From contig NC_008390.1 of the NCBI RefSeq assembly GCF_000203915.1, positions 1,550,001 through 1,614,000 of the forward strand: a stretch of DNA of 64,000 nt. Direction: 5' to 3'. Below the pieces are notes generated by a model. The model ran no database searches. It saw nothing but the letters and a program-made list of their open reading frames with translations, and was not told where the DNA came from. Made by a program: the position numbers and the translations under genes. Of the stretch, positions 54,963 to 64,000 are shown piece after piece. Within the stretch, counting starts at the first letter, position 1. Each line of letters starts with the position of its first letter. This DNA comes from Burkholderia ambifaria AMMD (GTDB taxonomy: Bacteria > Pseudomonadota > Gammaproteobacteria > Burkholderiales > Burkholderiaceae).

Positions 54963-56000
54963 TTACGCGGTGCGTTCGCGCGCGATGGCCTTCACGCATT
55001 CGGCCACGAGCGCCGGGCCGCGATAGATGAAGCCCGTATACAGCTGGACGAGCGATGCGCCGGCCGCGAGCTTCACGCGTGCGTCCTCGCCCGAGAAGAT
55101 GCCGCCGACGCCGATGATCGGCACCGCGCTGCCGACTTCCGCATGCAGCTTGCGGATCACTTCGTTCGACGCGTCGAACACCGGGCGGCCCGACAGGCCG
55201 CCGGCTTCGTCCGCATGCGGCAGGCCCTGCACGGCCGCGCGCGACAGCGTCGTGTTGGTGGCGATCACTGCCTCGATCTTGTGGCGCAGCAGTGTGTCGC
55301 CGATTTCCTTCACCTGTTCGTCGTCGAGATCGGGGGCGATCTTCAGCGCGAGCGGCACGAGCTTGCCGTGCAGGTCGGCGAGGCGCTGCTGCTTGTCCTT
55401 CAGTGCAGCGAGCAGCGCGTCGAGTTCGCCCGCGCCCTGCAACTGGCGCAGGTTCTTCGTGTTCGGCGACGAAATGTTGATCGTCACGTAGCTCGCGAAC
55501 GGGTACACGCGCTCGAGGCAGTAGAGATAGTCTTCCGCCGCGCGCTCGATCGGCGTGTCGGCGTTCTTGCCGATGTTCAGGCCCAGGATGCCGCGATAGC
55601 GGGCCGCCTGGACGTTCTTCACGAACTGGTCGACGCCGTGGTTGTTGAAGCCCATCCGGTTGATCAGCGCGTCGGCCTGCGGCAGGCGGAACATCCGCGG
55701 GCGCGGATTGCCCGGCTGCGGGCGCGGCGTGACGGTGCCGACCTCGATGAAGCCGAAGCCGAGCGACGCGAGGCCGTCGATGGCTGCGCCGTCCTTGTCG
55801 AGGCCGGCGGCGAGGCCGACCGGGTTGCGGAACGTGAGCCCCATCACGGTGCGCGGCGCATCGGGTACGCGCGCGGACAGCGCGCAGGCGAGGCCCGTGC
55901 GGCCGGCCGCGCCGAGCGCGCGCAGCGTGAGGTGGTGAGCGTCTTCCGCATCCATCTTGAACAGGGATGCGCGGGCCAGCGGATAGAGGGAACTGAACAC
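54963..56000 (-). CDS. pyrD: Dihydroorotate dehydrogenase (quinone), class 2
   Basis: This 345-residue membrane-associated FMN enzyme of pyrimidine synthesis oxidises dihydroorotate and reduces quinone. An N-terminal helix ([28 protein letters not shown]) is typical of class 2. Conserved segments are [49 protein letters not shown] with the catalytic Ser, ATNTTLSR, and [11 protein letters not shown] for FMN phosphate. The start is a GTG at 56000, where the family begins; a TTG further upstream is open. It lies behind bpt on the minus strand. Confidence 0.94.
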   Translation of the reverse strand: MFSSLYPLARASLFKMDAEDAHHLTLRALGAAGRTGLACALSARVPDAPRTVMGLTFRNPVGLAAGLDKDGAAIDGLASLGFGFIEVGTVTPRPQPGNPRPRMFRLPQADALINRMGFNNHGVDQFVKNVQAARYRGILGLNIGKNADTPIERAAEDYLYCLERVYPFASYVTINISSPNTKNLRQLQGAGELDALLAALKDKQQRLADLHGKLVPLALKIAPDLDDEQVKEIGDTLLRHKIEAVIATNTTLSRAAVQGLPHADEAGGLSGRPVFDASNEVIRKLHAEVGSAVPIIGVGGIFSGEDARVKLAAGASLVQLYTGFIYRGPALVAECVKAIARERTA

Positions 56001-56179
56001 GGGAATTGGGCGGACGGCCGGAATGAATGACAACCCGCTATTTTACCGGGAGTTGCGCGGCACGGGCGGGCTTCGCTTCGCGCCCGCCGGCGGGGGCGCG
56101 TCTCGTTCGGTGCGGCGGCGCGTGCGCGAGCGGGAACGGTGCCCGTTGCAGGCGCGAAGCCCGCCGCGCGAGCAGATCG

Positions 56180-57010
56180 TCAACCCGACCCGGAATGTCC
56201 GCCCGGCAGCGGCGCGCGCGCCAGTGCCGCGTCGACCGGCGGCAGCTCGACCCGATCGGGATCGAGTACTTTCCAGCGGCCGTCGAGCAACCCTTCGAGC
56301 GGATGGAAGTTTGCCTTGTAGGCCATCTTCGGGCTCTCGCGGATCCAGTAGCCGAGATACACGTACGGCAGGCCGAGGCTCTTCGCCTGTTCGATCTGCC
56401 ACAGGATGTTGTAGGTGCCGTAGCTCGTGTGCTGGTCGTCGGGTTCGAAGAACGTGTAGACCGACGATAGTCCGTCGCCGAGGATGTCGATCATGCTGAC
56501 CATGCGCAGTTTGCCCGGCTCGCCGGCCGGCGCGTCAAGGTCGCGGAATTCAACGAGGCGCGAATTGATCCGGCTCTGCAGCAGGAATTGCTCGTACTGG
56601 TCGCGGCTGTCGCGGTCCATGCCGCCGCCCGCGTGGCGCGCGGACTGATAGCGCATGTAGAGCGCGTAGTGTTCCTCGTCGTAGTGCAGCGGCGAAACCG
56701 TCGCGACGAGCGCGCGGTGCCGCTTCCACATCCGACGCTGCGTGCGCGACGGCGTGAACGCGCCGACCGGCACGCGCACCGGTACGCACGCGCGGCAGCC
56801 GTCGCAGTACGGGCGATAGGTGAACACGCCCGAGCGCCGGAAGCCGGCCTTCACGAGCTCGGTATAGATGTCGGAGTTGATCAGGTGGCTCGGCGTCGCG
56901 ACTTGCGAGCGCGCGATGCGACCGTCCAGATAGCTGCACGGATAGGGCGCCGTTGCATAGAATTGCAGCGCCGAAAGCGGTGAAAGCGGCAGCTCAGTCG
57001 GGTGAGTCAT
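56180..57010 (-). CDS. bpt: Aspartate/glutamate leucyltransferase
   Basis: This 276-residue Ate1-like enzyme (Bpt) attaches leucine to proteins with N-terminal Asp or Glu, making them N-end-rule substrates. Recognisable parts are [10 protein letters not shown], the Cys-rich [20 protein letters not shown], the [22 protein letters not shown] block and [20 protein letters not shown]. It is separated by 33 bases from aat, the other N-end-rule transferase, on the same strand, so both branches of the tagging pathway would be made together. Confidence 0.94.
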   Translation of the reverse strand: MTHPTELPLSPLSALQFYATAPYPCSYLDGRIARSQVATPSHLINSDIYTELVKAGFRRSGVFTYRPYCDGCRACVPVRVPVGAFTPSRTQRRMWKRHRALVATVSPLHYDEEHYALYMRYQSARHAGGGMDRDSRDQYEQFLLQSRINSRLVEFRDLDAPAGEPGKLRMVSMIDILGDGLSSVYTFFEPDDQHTSYGTYNILWQIEQAKSLGLPYVYLGYWIRESPKMAYKANFHPLEGLLDGRWKVLDPDRVELPPVDAALARAPLPGGHSGSG

Positions 57011-57043
57011 GGGCAGCTCTCGATGCAGGGAAGGAGTGCCGCG

Positions 57044-57808
57044 CTAGCGCTCGATCCCGGAGGGCGCCGCCGGTTCGGCGGGGCCCGTCAGCGCGGCGAG
57101 CACGCGCTTGTCGAACTGCCACGGAATCGGCGGTTCGGCCACCGCGCGGCGCACGTGAGCAACAAAGGCCTTGCGTGCGATCTCGCGGCCACCGAGCGAC
57201 GCTAGATGCGACGTATTCTGCTGGCAGTCTATCATTTCCAGCCCCTGCTCGCGAAGGTGGGCGACTAGCGTCGCCAGCGCGATTTTCGACGCATCGGTGG
57301 CATCCGCGTACATCGACTCGCCGAAGAACATCCGTCCGAACGCCACCCCGTAGAGGCCGCCGATGCGGCGCCCGTCGTGCCAGGTCTCGATGCTGTGCGC
57401 GTTGCCGGAGCGGTAGAGCGACGTATAGGCGTCGATGATCTCGGCCGTGATCCAGGTGCCGCGCTGCCCACGGCGCGGCGCCTGCGCGCACGCGCGCATC
57501 ACGCCCGCGAAGTCATGGTCGACGCGGACTTCCCACGCGGGTTCGCGCAGCACGCGCCGGAGCGTCTTGCGCAGCGACGGTGACACCTTGAATTCGGCCG
57601 GTGCGAGGATCATCCGCGGGTCGGGGCTCCACCACAGCACGGGCTGGCCGTCCGAATACCACGGGAAGATGCCGCGCAGGTAGGCCTCGATCAGGCGCGA
57701 CGGCAGCAGGTCGGCACTCGCGGCGAGCAGGCCCGGCGCGCCGGTCGCGGGGCCGAGCGCGCGTTCGACGGGCGGAAACGGATCGTCCGGGCCGAGCCAG
57801 GGGACCAT
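57044..57808 (-). CDS. aat: Leucyl/phenylalanyl-tRNA-protein transferase
   Basis: This 254-residue enzyme adds Leu or Phe from aminoacyl-tRNA to N-terminal Lys or Arg, directing the protein to ClpAP through ClpS. Family motifs are [75 protein letters not shown] and [15 protein letters not shown]. The ATG at 57808 ([13 protein letters not shown]) is the family start; a long upstream open frame over the Nudix gene is spurious. It sits between nudix and bpt. Confidence 0.95.
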
Positions 57809-57819
57809 GGGGCGCGTGC

Positions 57820-58365
57820 TCAGCCGTTGCGCAGCGAGCGGAAGATATCGCCGGTATGCACGCCGTAGTCGCCGGCGGCGCGATCGGCGAAGAAGAAGCG
57901 CAGGGTCTGGCTGACGGTCGGGAACGCGATTTCGTCCCACGGAATGTCGGCTTCGTCGAACAGCTTGACCTCGAGGCTTTCCTCGCCGGCCTCGTAAGCC
58001 GGATCGACGAGCCGCGCCAGGTAGAACAGGTGGACCTGATGCACGTGCGGCACGTTGAGCAGCGTGAACAGGTTCTGCACCTCGACGCGCGCGCCGGCTT
58101 CCTCGAGCGTTTCGCGCGCGGCGGCCTCGGCCGTCGTCTCGCCCATTTCCATGAAGCCCGCCGGCAGCGTCCAGAACCCGTAGCGCGGTTCGATCGCGCG
58201 GCGGCACAGCAGCACCTGATCGCCCCAGACCGGCACCGTGCCGACCACGTTGCGCGGATTCTGGTAATGGATCGTGCCGCAGTGATCGCAAATGAAGCGC
58301 TCGCGGTTATCGCCCGGAGGAATGCGTGCGATGACGTCGTGACCGCAGACGGAGCAGAATTTCAT
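57820..58365 (-). CDS. Zinc-ribbon Nudix hydrolase
   Basis: This 181-residue protein has an N-terminal zinc ribbon ([16 protein letters not shown], then [15 protein letters not shown]) and a Nudix box from Gly in [16 protein letters not shown] to LEEAGA with the expected Glu ligands. It hydrolyses a nucleoside diphosphate derivative; the ribbon resembles NudC-like enzymes, but the NADH-specific signature is not evident and the chain is short. The ATG at 58365 matches the ribbon start. The gene begins a same-strand run with aat, bpt and pyrD. Confidence 0.88.
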
Positions 58366-58492
58366 GTCGAGTGGAAGGGACGAGGTGAATGCGAGTGTAT
58401 CACCGGGGCGCGGCATTCTCGAACGCGAGCGCTTGCGCGCGGCGTGCCGTGCGAAGTGCAACCGCCATGCGCGGGAACGGGCGCGGAAAAAC

Positions 58493-58521
58493 AAAAAGCC
58501 CGGCGCGGAGCCGGGCTTTTT
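58493..58521. terminator. Terminator next to initiator tRNA-Met
   Basis: The 12-bp stem AAAAAGCCCGGC/GCCGGGCTTTTT encloses a 5-base loop. It ends transcription of the minus-strand tRNA and has a symmetric A/T layout. Confidence 0.88.
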
Positions 58522-58537
58522 GCATGAATCGGGACGT

Positions 58538-58614
<77 letters not shown>

Positions 58615-58840
58615 TCCGTCGAAGAAATGAATTATATGGGCTATCCGGAACGCGTGCAAGCACTTTTTGACAATCGCGCCACCGGGGCGCGTTGGCAGCT
58701 TGTGGGGCCGGTACGGCGGGGGCGTGCGCTAGAATCGAACGGTTTGCTCGTGTCGTTCATTCCTGCAGCGAAGCCGTGCGCGATCGCGTCGGTGCCGTTG
58801 CAACGCTCACTACTGTTGTTACTACTGCCTCGACGGATTC

Positions 58841-59338
58841 ATGGACATCGCTCACGATCTGCAATCGATCGGCGCGCAGGAACAGGCGCTCGTGTTTCCC
58901 CATTTCGACCCGGCCCGCGCGTGGGCGCTCGGCAACCGCATGCATGCGCTCGCGACGGCGCGCGGTCACGCGATCGCAATCGACATCGTCACGTTCGGCC
59001 AGCCGCTGTTCTACGCGGCGCTCGCCGGCGCGACGCCCGACAACGCCGACTGGGTGCGCCGCAAGCGTAACGTCGTCGCGCATTTTCGCCGCAGTTCGTA
59101 TGCGATCGGCCTGCGCATGCAGCAGGCCGGCGCGTCGCTCGCGGACAAGCACGGGCTGCCCATCTCCGACTATTCGCCGCACGGCGGTTCGTTTCCGCTG
59201 ACCGTCGCGGGGGCCGGCGTGATCGGCTCGATCACCGCGTCGGGGCTGCCGCAGCGCGCGGATCACGAGTTCGTCGTCGAAGCGCTGTGCGCCGAGCTCG
59301 GGCAGGACTACGCCGCGCTGGCGCTTGCGAGGAGCTGA
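58841..59338 (+). CDS. UPF0303 / heme-degrading-domain (HbpS-like) protein
   Basis: This 165-residue protein has the family pattern [51 protein letters not shown], then a [38 protein letters not shown] block. It matches the UPF0303 branch of the HbpS/GlcG (PF03928-type) fold, proteins associated with heme or small-ligand binding; its job is not settled. It is followed after 3 bases by the SMR transporter gene. Confidence 0.86.
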   Translation: MDIAHDLQSIGAQEQALVFPHFDPARAWALGNRMHALATARGHAIAIDIVTFGQPLFYAALAGATPDNADWVRRKRNVVAHFRRSSYAIGLRMQQAGASLADKHGLPISDYSPHGGSFPLTVAGAGVIGSITASGLPQRADHEFVVEALCAELGQDYAALALARS

Positions 59339-59341
59339 GCG

Positions 59342-59680
59342 ATGCAGCTTCCGGGTTACGCATGGCTCGCGATCGCGATCGTCGCGGAAGTGGTCGGCAC
59401 GTCCGCGCTGCGCGCGGCGGACGGCTTCACGCGCTTCTGGCCGTCGGCGCTCGTCGTGGCCGGTTACGGCATCGCGTTCTATTGTCTGTCGCTCACGCTG
59501 CGCACGATGCCGGTCGGCATCATCTATGCGGTGTGGTCGGGCGCCGGCATCGTGCTGATCACGCTCGTCGCGATGCTGCTCTATCGTCAGGTGCCGGACG
59601 TGCCGGCGGTGATCGGCCTCGGCCTGATCGTCGCGGGCGTCGTGGTGCTGAACCTGTTCTCGAAGATGCAGGCGCACTGA
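59342..59680 (+). CDS. SMR-family multidrug/quaternary-ammonium transporter
   Basis: This 112-residue protein has four membrane segments. Its conserved membrane Glu lies in helix 1 (Glu16 in AIVAEVVGTSALRAADGFTR). The typical helix 3 end VWSGAGIVLITLVAMLLYRQ and the closing GLGLIVAGVVVLNLFSK are present. It works as a proton-coupled antiporter dimer for small cations. Its gene follows the UPF0303 gene by 3 bases, so the two are an operon. Confidence 0.92.
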   Translation: MQLPGYAWLAIAIVAEVVGTSALRAADGFTRFWPSALVVAGYGIAFYCLSLTLRTMPVGIIYAVWSGAGIVLITLVAMLLYRQVPDVPAVIGLGLIVAGVVVLNLFSKMQAH

Positions 59681-59702
59681 GCGTGCGCCCGCGATACGCC
59701 GG

Positions 59703-60866
59703 ATGGCTCACATGACCGATTCCGCTTCCGTTTCCGATTCCGCCGAAGCCGCCCAGCCCGACGTGCGCACGTATGTCGCGAACCGCATCGGCTATCTCGA
59801 ACTGAACCGGCCGAAGGCGCTGAACGCGCTGTCGGTCGGGATGATCCGCGTGATGCAGCAGGCGCTCGATGCGTGGCGCGACGACGCCGACGTGCTGGCC
59901 GTCGTCGTGCACAGCCCGCATCCGCGCGCGTTCTGCGCGGGCGGCGACGTGCGCTTCTTCCACGATGCGTGGCAGCGCGGCGACCGCGATGCGATCGACG
60001 GGTTCTTCATCGACGAATACACGCTCAACCACACGATCTTCACCTATCCGAAACCGTACATCGCGTTGATGCACGGCGTCGTGATGGGCGGCGGCATGGG
60101 CATTTCGCAGGCTGCGCGGCATACGGGCGGCCTGCGCGTCGTCACCGATTCGACGAAGATGGCGATGCCCGAAACGCGCATCGGCCTGTTCCCGGACGTC
60201 GGGATGAGCTGGTTCCTCGCGCGCACGCCGGGCGCGATCGGCCGCTATCTCGCGGTGACCGGCGCGTCGCTCGACGCGGCCGGCGCCCTGTATGCGCAGC
60301 TCGCCGACGTCTATCTGCCCGATGCCGCGCTGCCGGCGCTGCTCGATACGCTGCGCAGCGCGCGCATCGACAGCGGCGCGCAGGCGGTCGCGTGCGTGGC
60401 CGACGCGGCTGCCGCGCACAAGGTCGTGCCGACGCCCGACACGTCGGCGCTGGCCGACGCGCGCGCCGGGATCGATCGGCATTTCGCGCAACCCGATATC
60501 GGCGCGATCCTCGCGTCGCTCGACGCCGAGCAGGATTGCGCGGCCGTCGACGGATGGGTCGAGAAGGCGACTCACGCGATGCGCAGCCAGTTGTCGCCGC
60601 TGTCGATGGCCGTATCGCTCGAAGTCGTCGAACGGGCGCGTGGCGCGACGATGGCCGATTGCCTGCGGCGCGACCTCGACCTCACGCGCTCGACGTTCGC
60701 GCACGGCGACGTGATCGAAGGCGTGCGCGCGCTGATCGTCGACAAGGACCACCAGCCGGTCTGGCGCTTCAAGTCGGCCGCCGATATCGACCGCGCCGAC
60801 GTGCTCGCGATGTTCGACAGCCCGTGGACGCCCGACACGCATCCGCTGCGCAACCTGAAGGACTGA
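59703..60866 (+). CDS. 3-Hydroxyisobutyryl-CoA hydrolase-like protein (crotonase family)
   Basis: This 387-residue protein has the crotonase core (VANRIGYLELNRPKALNALSV, then PRAFCAGGDVRFFHDAW, then GVVMGGGMGISQAARH). The segment STKMAMPETRIGLFPDVGMSWFLART is typical of 3-hydroxyisobutyryl-CoA hydrolases of valine breakdown, as are the length and C-terminal extension. An enoyl-CoA hydratase function is less likely. The ATG at 59703 was used; a second ATG at 59712 is nearly as good. Terminator follows 26 bases later. Confidence 0.88.
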   Translation: MAHMTDSASVSDSAEAAQPDVRTYVANRIGYLELNRPKALNALSVGMIRVMQQALDAWRDDADVLAVVVHSPHPRAFCAGGDVRFFHDAWQRGDRDAIDGFFIDEYTLNHTIFTYPKPYIALMHGVVMGGGMGISQAARHTGGLRVVTDSTKMAMPETRIGLFPDVGMSWFLARTPGAIGRYLAVTGASLDAAGALYAQLADVYLPDAALPALLDTLRSARIDSGAQAVACVADAAAAHKVVPTPDTSALADARAGIDRHFAQPDIGAILASLDAEQDCAAVDGWVEKATHAMRSQLSPLSMAVSLEVVERARGATMADCLRRDLDLTRSTFAHGDVIEGVRALIVDKDHQPVWRFKSAADIDRADVLAMFDSPWTPDTHPLRNLKD

Positions 60867-60892
60867 CCCGCGCGCTATCGACGTGAAATGCA

Positions 60893-60924
60893 AAAAGGCC
60901 GCCTGCAGGTGCAGGCGGCCTTTT
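60893..60924. terminator. Bidirectional intrinsic terminator
   Basis: The 14-bp stem AAAAGGCCGCCTGC and complement have an AGGT loop and A/T flanks. It lies between the crotonase gene on plus and the small membrane-protein gene on minus. Confidence 0.9.
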
Positions 60925-60985
60925 CATTGGCGGATGCCGGTCGGGCTCGGCGGCAGCGGGCCGGGGCCTCGCCGCGAGACGTGCG

Positions 60986-61414
60986 TCAGTCGTCGCCGGC
61001 GTCGTCCGACATGAACGCGCGCATGAACACCAGCGCGCCGAAGCCCCAGACCGCGTTCGCGGCGAAGCCCGACGCGAGCACCGGCATCATGTTCCCCGAC
61101 GGCCAGATGCCGCGCAGCGGATCGATCGCGAACACGCGCGCGGCCGTCAGCACGATGCCGCCGAACACCAGCGCGCCGATCCACGGCGCCTCGCGCTCCG
61201 GCGACACGCGCAGCAGCCACGCCATCGGGATCGCACAGCACGCGCTGATCAGCGCGTTCGCGACAAATTCAGGAATGCCGAGCGGTGCGAATGGTTGCGT
61301 GGAGAACCCGGCTGCGGCGATCAGATCGGCCGTGTGCAGCAGCGCGAGCGTCGCTTCGCGAAAGAAGAGGGCGGCCAGGAAGCCGGACAGGAATGGCAGG
61401 ATGACTTTCTGCAT
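60986..61414 (-). CDS. Small four-helix membrane protein, unknown function
   Basis: This 142-residue hydrophobic protein has about four membrane segments (VILPFLSGFLAALFF, VANALISACCAIPMAWLL, PWIGALVFGGIVLTAARVF and MPVLASGFAANAVWGFGALVFM). An Asp-rich C-terminus ends in DDAGDD. I do not recognise the family. The ATG at 61414 starts closest to the first helix; an ATG at 61426 four codons earlier is equally open, and neither has a clear ribosome site. It is on its own on the minus strand. Confidence 0.72.
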   Translation of the reverse strand: MQKVILPFLSGFLAALFFREATLALLHTADLIAAAGFSTQPFAPLGIPEFVANALISACCAIPMAWLLRVSPEREAPWIGALVFGGIVLTAARVFAIDPLRGIWPSGNMMPVLASGFAANAVWGFGALVFMRAFMSDDAGDD

Positions 61415-61426
61415 CGGTGAGTGCAT

Positions 61427-61755
61427 TGCAGGCGCGGCTGGCCGGGGCCGTCCGCGCGAAGTTGTTCGGATTGGTGCGCCATTATAGGGCCCGGCCGCCG
61501 CGATATTCGCTGGAGCGTCGTGCTAATCACGAAAGCGGAAAACCTAAGCTCAAAAAAATCGTTCCAAAGCCCCGCACCGATCCATAGACTGATTTCCCAG
61601 AAACAGCCGTGCAATCGCGTACTCGCCCGCTGCACGGCCTGACCGGCGAGCCATCCCGATTCGAACGCACATCATGCATGCGTCGCGCATCCGCGACGCG
61701 AGCAGGGCCTCGTTTTATCCAGATTCCGGCAAGGACAGTCAAGCAGGAGCAGCAG
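61427..61755. other. Intergenic region upstream of ssuD
   Basis: I see no gene in these 329 bases. An A-rich stretch near 61530-61570 is the most likely region for the ssu promoter and its regulator site, but no clear boxes could be picked. There is no ssuE or ssuA gene here although these often sit with ssuD. Confidence 0.45.
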
Positions 61756-62913
61756 ATGAATGTTTTCTGGTTTATCCCCACGCACGGCGACAGCCGTTAC
61801 CTCGGTACCGCCGAAGGTGCGCGCGCCGCGGATTACGATTACTTCAAGCAGATCGCCGTCGCGGCCGACACGCTCGGCTATGAAGGCGTGCTGCTGCCGA
61901 CCGGCCGCTCCTGCGAGGATGCGTGGGTCGTCGCGTCGAGCCTGATTCCCGCGACGCAGCGCCTGAAGTTCCTGGTCGCCGTGCGCCCGGGCATCGCATC
62001 GCCTGGCCTCGCGGCGCGGATGGCCGCGACGTTCGACCGCCTGTCGGGCGGCCGCCTGCTGATCAACGTCGTGACGGGGGGCGATTCCGCCGAGCTCGAA
62101 GGCGACGGACTGTTCGCCGATCACGACACGCGCTACGAGATCACCGACGATTTCCTGCACATCTGGCGCGGGCTGCTCGCCGCCTCGCACGACAACGGCG
62201 GCTTCGACTATATCGGCAAGCACCTTCAGTCGAAGGGCGGCAAGGCGCTTTATCCGCCCGTGCAGCGCCCGCATCCGCCGTTGTGGTTCGGCGGGTCGTC
62301 GCCGGCCGCGCACACGATCGCCGCCGATCACATCGACACCTATCTGACCTGGGGCGAGCCGCCCGAGGCCGTCGCGAAGAAAATCGCCGACATCCGCGCG
62401 CGCGCCGAATCGCGCGGCCGCACGATCCGCTTCGGCATCCGCATGCACGTGATCGTGCGCGAGACCGAGGACGAAGCATGGCGCGATGCCGAGCGCCTCA
62501 TCAGCCGGCTCGACGACGAGACGATCGCCCGCGCGCAGAAGGCATTCGCGAACATGGATTCGGAAGGCCAGCGCCGGATGGCCGCGCTGCACGGCGGCAA
62601 GCGCGGCGGCCGCGACGCGCTCGAGGTGTATCCGAACCTGTGGGCCGGTGTCGGGCTCGTCCGGGGCGGCGCCGGTACCGCGCTCGTCGGCAATCCCGAG
62701 CAGGTCGCCGAACGCATGCGCGAATACGCGGATCTCGGCATCGAAACGTTCATCCTGTCCGGCTATCCGCACCTCGAGGAGTCGTACCGTTTTGCCGAGC
62801 TCGTGTTCCCGCTGATCAAGGGCGAGGGCGCAAAGCGGCCGTCCGGCCCGCTGTCGGGGCCGTTCGGCGAGATCGTCGGCAACAACTACCTGCCCAAGGC
62901 GAGCCAGAGCTGA
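61756..62913 (+). CDS. ssuD: FMNH2-dependent alkanesulfonate monooxygenase
   Basis: This 385-residue bacterial-luciferase-like enzyme releases sulfite from alkanesulfonates using reduced FMN and oxygen when sulfate is scarce. It has the SsuD opening [95 protein letters not shown] and a C-terminal GNNYLPKAS. Its FMN reductase partner is not next to it. The ATG at 61756 has GGAGCAGCAG upstream. Confidence 0.96.
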   Translation: MNVFWFIPTHGDSRYLGTAEGARAADYDYFKQIAVAADTLGYEGVLLPTGRSCEDAWVVASSLIPATQRLKFLVAVRPGIASPGLAARMAATFDRLSGGRLLINVVTGGDSAELEGDGLFADHDTRYEITDDFLHIWRGLLAASHDNGGFDYIGKHLQSKGGKALYPPVQRPHPPLWFGGSSPAAHTIAADHIDTYLTWGEPPEAVAKKIADIRARAESRGRTIRFGIRMHVIVRETEDEAWRDAERLISRLDDETIARAQKAFANMDSEGQRRMAALHGGKRGGRDALEVYPNLWAGVGLVRGGAGTALVGNPEQVAERMREYADLGIETFILSGYPHLEESYRFAELVFPLIKGEGAKRPSGPLSGPFGEIVGNNYLPKASQS

Positions 62914-62927
62914 GAAGGAGGCCTGCG

Positions 62928-63740
62928 ATGACAACGAAAACATCGACGACGGGCGCCGCCGTGGCCGCCCGCGCGTGGCGCGCGATCGCGCCGTGGCTCG
63001 TGCCGCTCGCGCTGCTGGTCGTGTGGGAAGTCGGCGCGCGCGTCGGCTGGCTGTCGACCCGCGTGCTGCCCGAACCGGTGGCGGTCGTGCGCGCCGCATG
63101 GTCGCTCGTGACGTCGGGCGAAATGTGGGCGAATGTGAAAGTCAGTACCTGGCGCGCGCTGTTCGGTTTCGCGATCGGCGGTGGTGTCGGCCTGGCGCTG
63201 GGGCTTGCGACCGGCCTGTCGAAAGCGGCGGAGGTCGCGCTCGATTCGACGATCCAGATGATCCGCAACATCCCCGCGCTCGCGATGATTCCGCTCGTGA
63301 TCCTGTGGTTCGGCATCGACGAGAAGGCGAAGCTGTTCCTCGTCGCGCTCGGCGTGTTCTTCCCCGTCTACATCAACACGTATCACGGGATCCGCTCGGT
63401 CGACGCCAACCTGATCGAGATGGCGAAGAGCTACGGCGTGCGCGGCTTCGCGCTGTATCGCGACGTGATCCTGCCCGGCGCGTTGCCGTCGATTCTCGTC
63501 GGCGTGCGCTTCGCGCTCGGGCTGATGTGGGTGATGCTGATCGTCGCGGAAACGATTTCCGCGCAGTCGGGCATCGGCTACATGACGATGAACGCGCGCG
63601 AATTCCTGCAAACCGATGTGGTGGTGGTCGGCATCCTGCTGTATGCGGTGCTCGGCAAGCTGGCCGACGTGCTGGCGAAATGGATCGAGCGCACGACGCT
63701 GCGCTGGCACCCCGCTTATCAATCAGGAGCAAAGGCATGA
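62928..63740 (+). CDS. ssuC: Alkanesulfonate ABC transporter permease
   Basis: This 270-residue permease has about six membrane segments, the SsuC-type opening WLVPLALLVVWEVGARVGWLSTRVLPEPVAV, and the EAA loop AKSYGVRGFALYRDVILPGALPSILVGVRFALGLMWVML. It forms the membrane channel for sulfonates with SsuB and SsuA. AAGGAGG precedes the ATG at 62928. The stop overlaps the ssuB start by ATGA. A much longer frame over ssuD is spurious. Confidence 0.95.
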   Translation: MTTKTSTTGAAVAARAWRAIAPWLVPLALLVVWEVGARVGWLSTRVLPEPVAVVRAAWSLVTSGEMWANVKVSTWRALFGFAIGGGVGLALGLATGLSKAAEVALDSTIQMIRNIPALAMIPLVILWFGIDEKAKLFLVALGVFFPVYINTYHGIRSVDANLIEMAKSYGVRGFALYRDVILPGALPSILVGVRFALGLMWVMLIVAETISAQSGIGYMTMNAREFLQTDVVVVGILLYAVLGKLADVLAKWIERTTLRWHPAYQSGAKA

Positions 63741-64000
63741 ATGCGACCACTTCGGCGGCCGCCTACGGCCCGCTCGCCGGCGCGGACCTCGAGGCCGAAC
63801 TGGCACAGGCGCGCGTGACGGACGACGCCGTACGGGATGCGGCGATCGTCGATCGGGACGGCGGTGCGTCCGTCGTTCCGCTCGCGCGGCGGCGCCCCGG
63901 CAGCCCTGCGCCCGGCGATGCGGTGACGCTGTCGGGCGTCAGCAAGCGCTTCGGCACGCGTACCGTGCTCGACAACGTCGAACTCGGCATCGCGCGCGGC
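63737..64000 (+). CDS. ssuB: Alkanesulfonate ABC transporter ATPase (cut by window end)
   Basis: The first 88 residues are in the window. A variable N-terminal leader (about 1-60) precedes the ABC start VTLSGVSKRFGTRTVLDNVELGIARG; the Walker A motif would lie just beyond the window end. CAGGAGC precedes the ATG at 63737, and an ATGA overlap couples it to ssuC. The leader is longer than in E. coli SsuB. The call rests on context and the short ABC fragment. Confidence 0.85.
   Translation, partial: MNATTSAAAYGPLAGADLEAELAQARVTDDAVRDAAIVDRDGGASVVPLARRRPGSPAPGDAVTLSGVSKRFGTRTVLDNVELGIARG

Overview
The window is high-GC chromosomal DNA from a Burkholderia, most probably a Burkholderia cepacia complex member on its main chromosome. 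This rests on gene content and protein style: an Hfq paralogue with a long Gly/Arg-rich tail, a Tad locus with a VpsR/BerB-like sigma-54 regulator, adjacent aat and bpt genes, rnr-rlmB-rpiA, and ssuDCB. The assignment comes from recognition of families, not from a database search.

Layout. 1-6424: end of a Tad (Flp pilus) operon (tadB partial, tadC, tadD, a DUF3613 gene, a TadG-like gene) and a sigma-54 enhancer-binding regulator. 6480-9395: DUF2968 gene, hfq2, a small secreted His/Asp-rich protein, a DUF1571 gene. 9425-12190: fadD and a PsrA-like TetR regulator with a PsrA-type box in front of it. 12407-16970: MFS transporter, GNAT acetyltransferase, ParB-like protein, SulP transporter. 17010-22983 (minus strand): sugar operon in the order ROK repressor, ABC ATPase, permease, binding protein, PfkB kinase, with a perfect 12-3-12 palindrome in front of the repressor.

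23441-45728 is the most interesting part. It is bracketed by directly repeated tRNA-Leu(CAG) genes, two in tandem on the left and one on the right, each with its own promoter and the same terminator. Between them lie a CHASE2 histidine kinase without an adjacent partner, a modular GH18 chitinase, a divergent AA10 lytic polysaccharide monooxygenase (GbpA-like), and a 10.6 kb one-direction operon. That operon encodes a type II secretion/type IV pilus/MSHA-like machine: pseudopilins, lytic transglycosylase, GspF, GspE, PilM/N/O/P-like proteins and a secretin with an unusually long tail. It ends with an OmpR-family response regulator that has no adjacent kinase. A cytochrome b561 with a Fur-like box follows. 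An IS3-family element has split the terminator of a tRNA-like structured remnant next to the right-hand tRNA. The working idea is a chitin-utilisation module with its own sensing, secretion and enzymes, possibly a former genomic island.

45979-64000 is mostly housekeeping: rnr, rlmB, an amidase lipoprotein and rpiA; a FadR-type regulator and a Gfo/Idh/MocA oxidoreductase; an amino-acid ABC transporter lacking a local ATPase gene; pyrD; the N-end-rule transferases bpt and aat with a Nudix hydrolase; initiator tRNA-Met; a UPF0303 protein, an SMR transporter and a 3-hydroxyisobutyryl-CoA hydrolase-like enzyme; a small membrane protein; and ssuD-ssuC-ssuB (ssuB cut by the window end).
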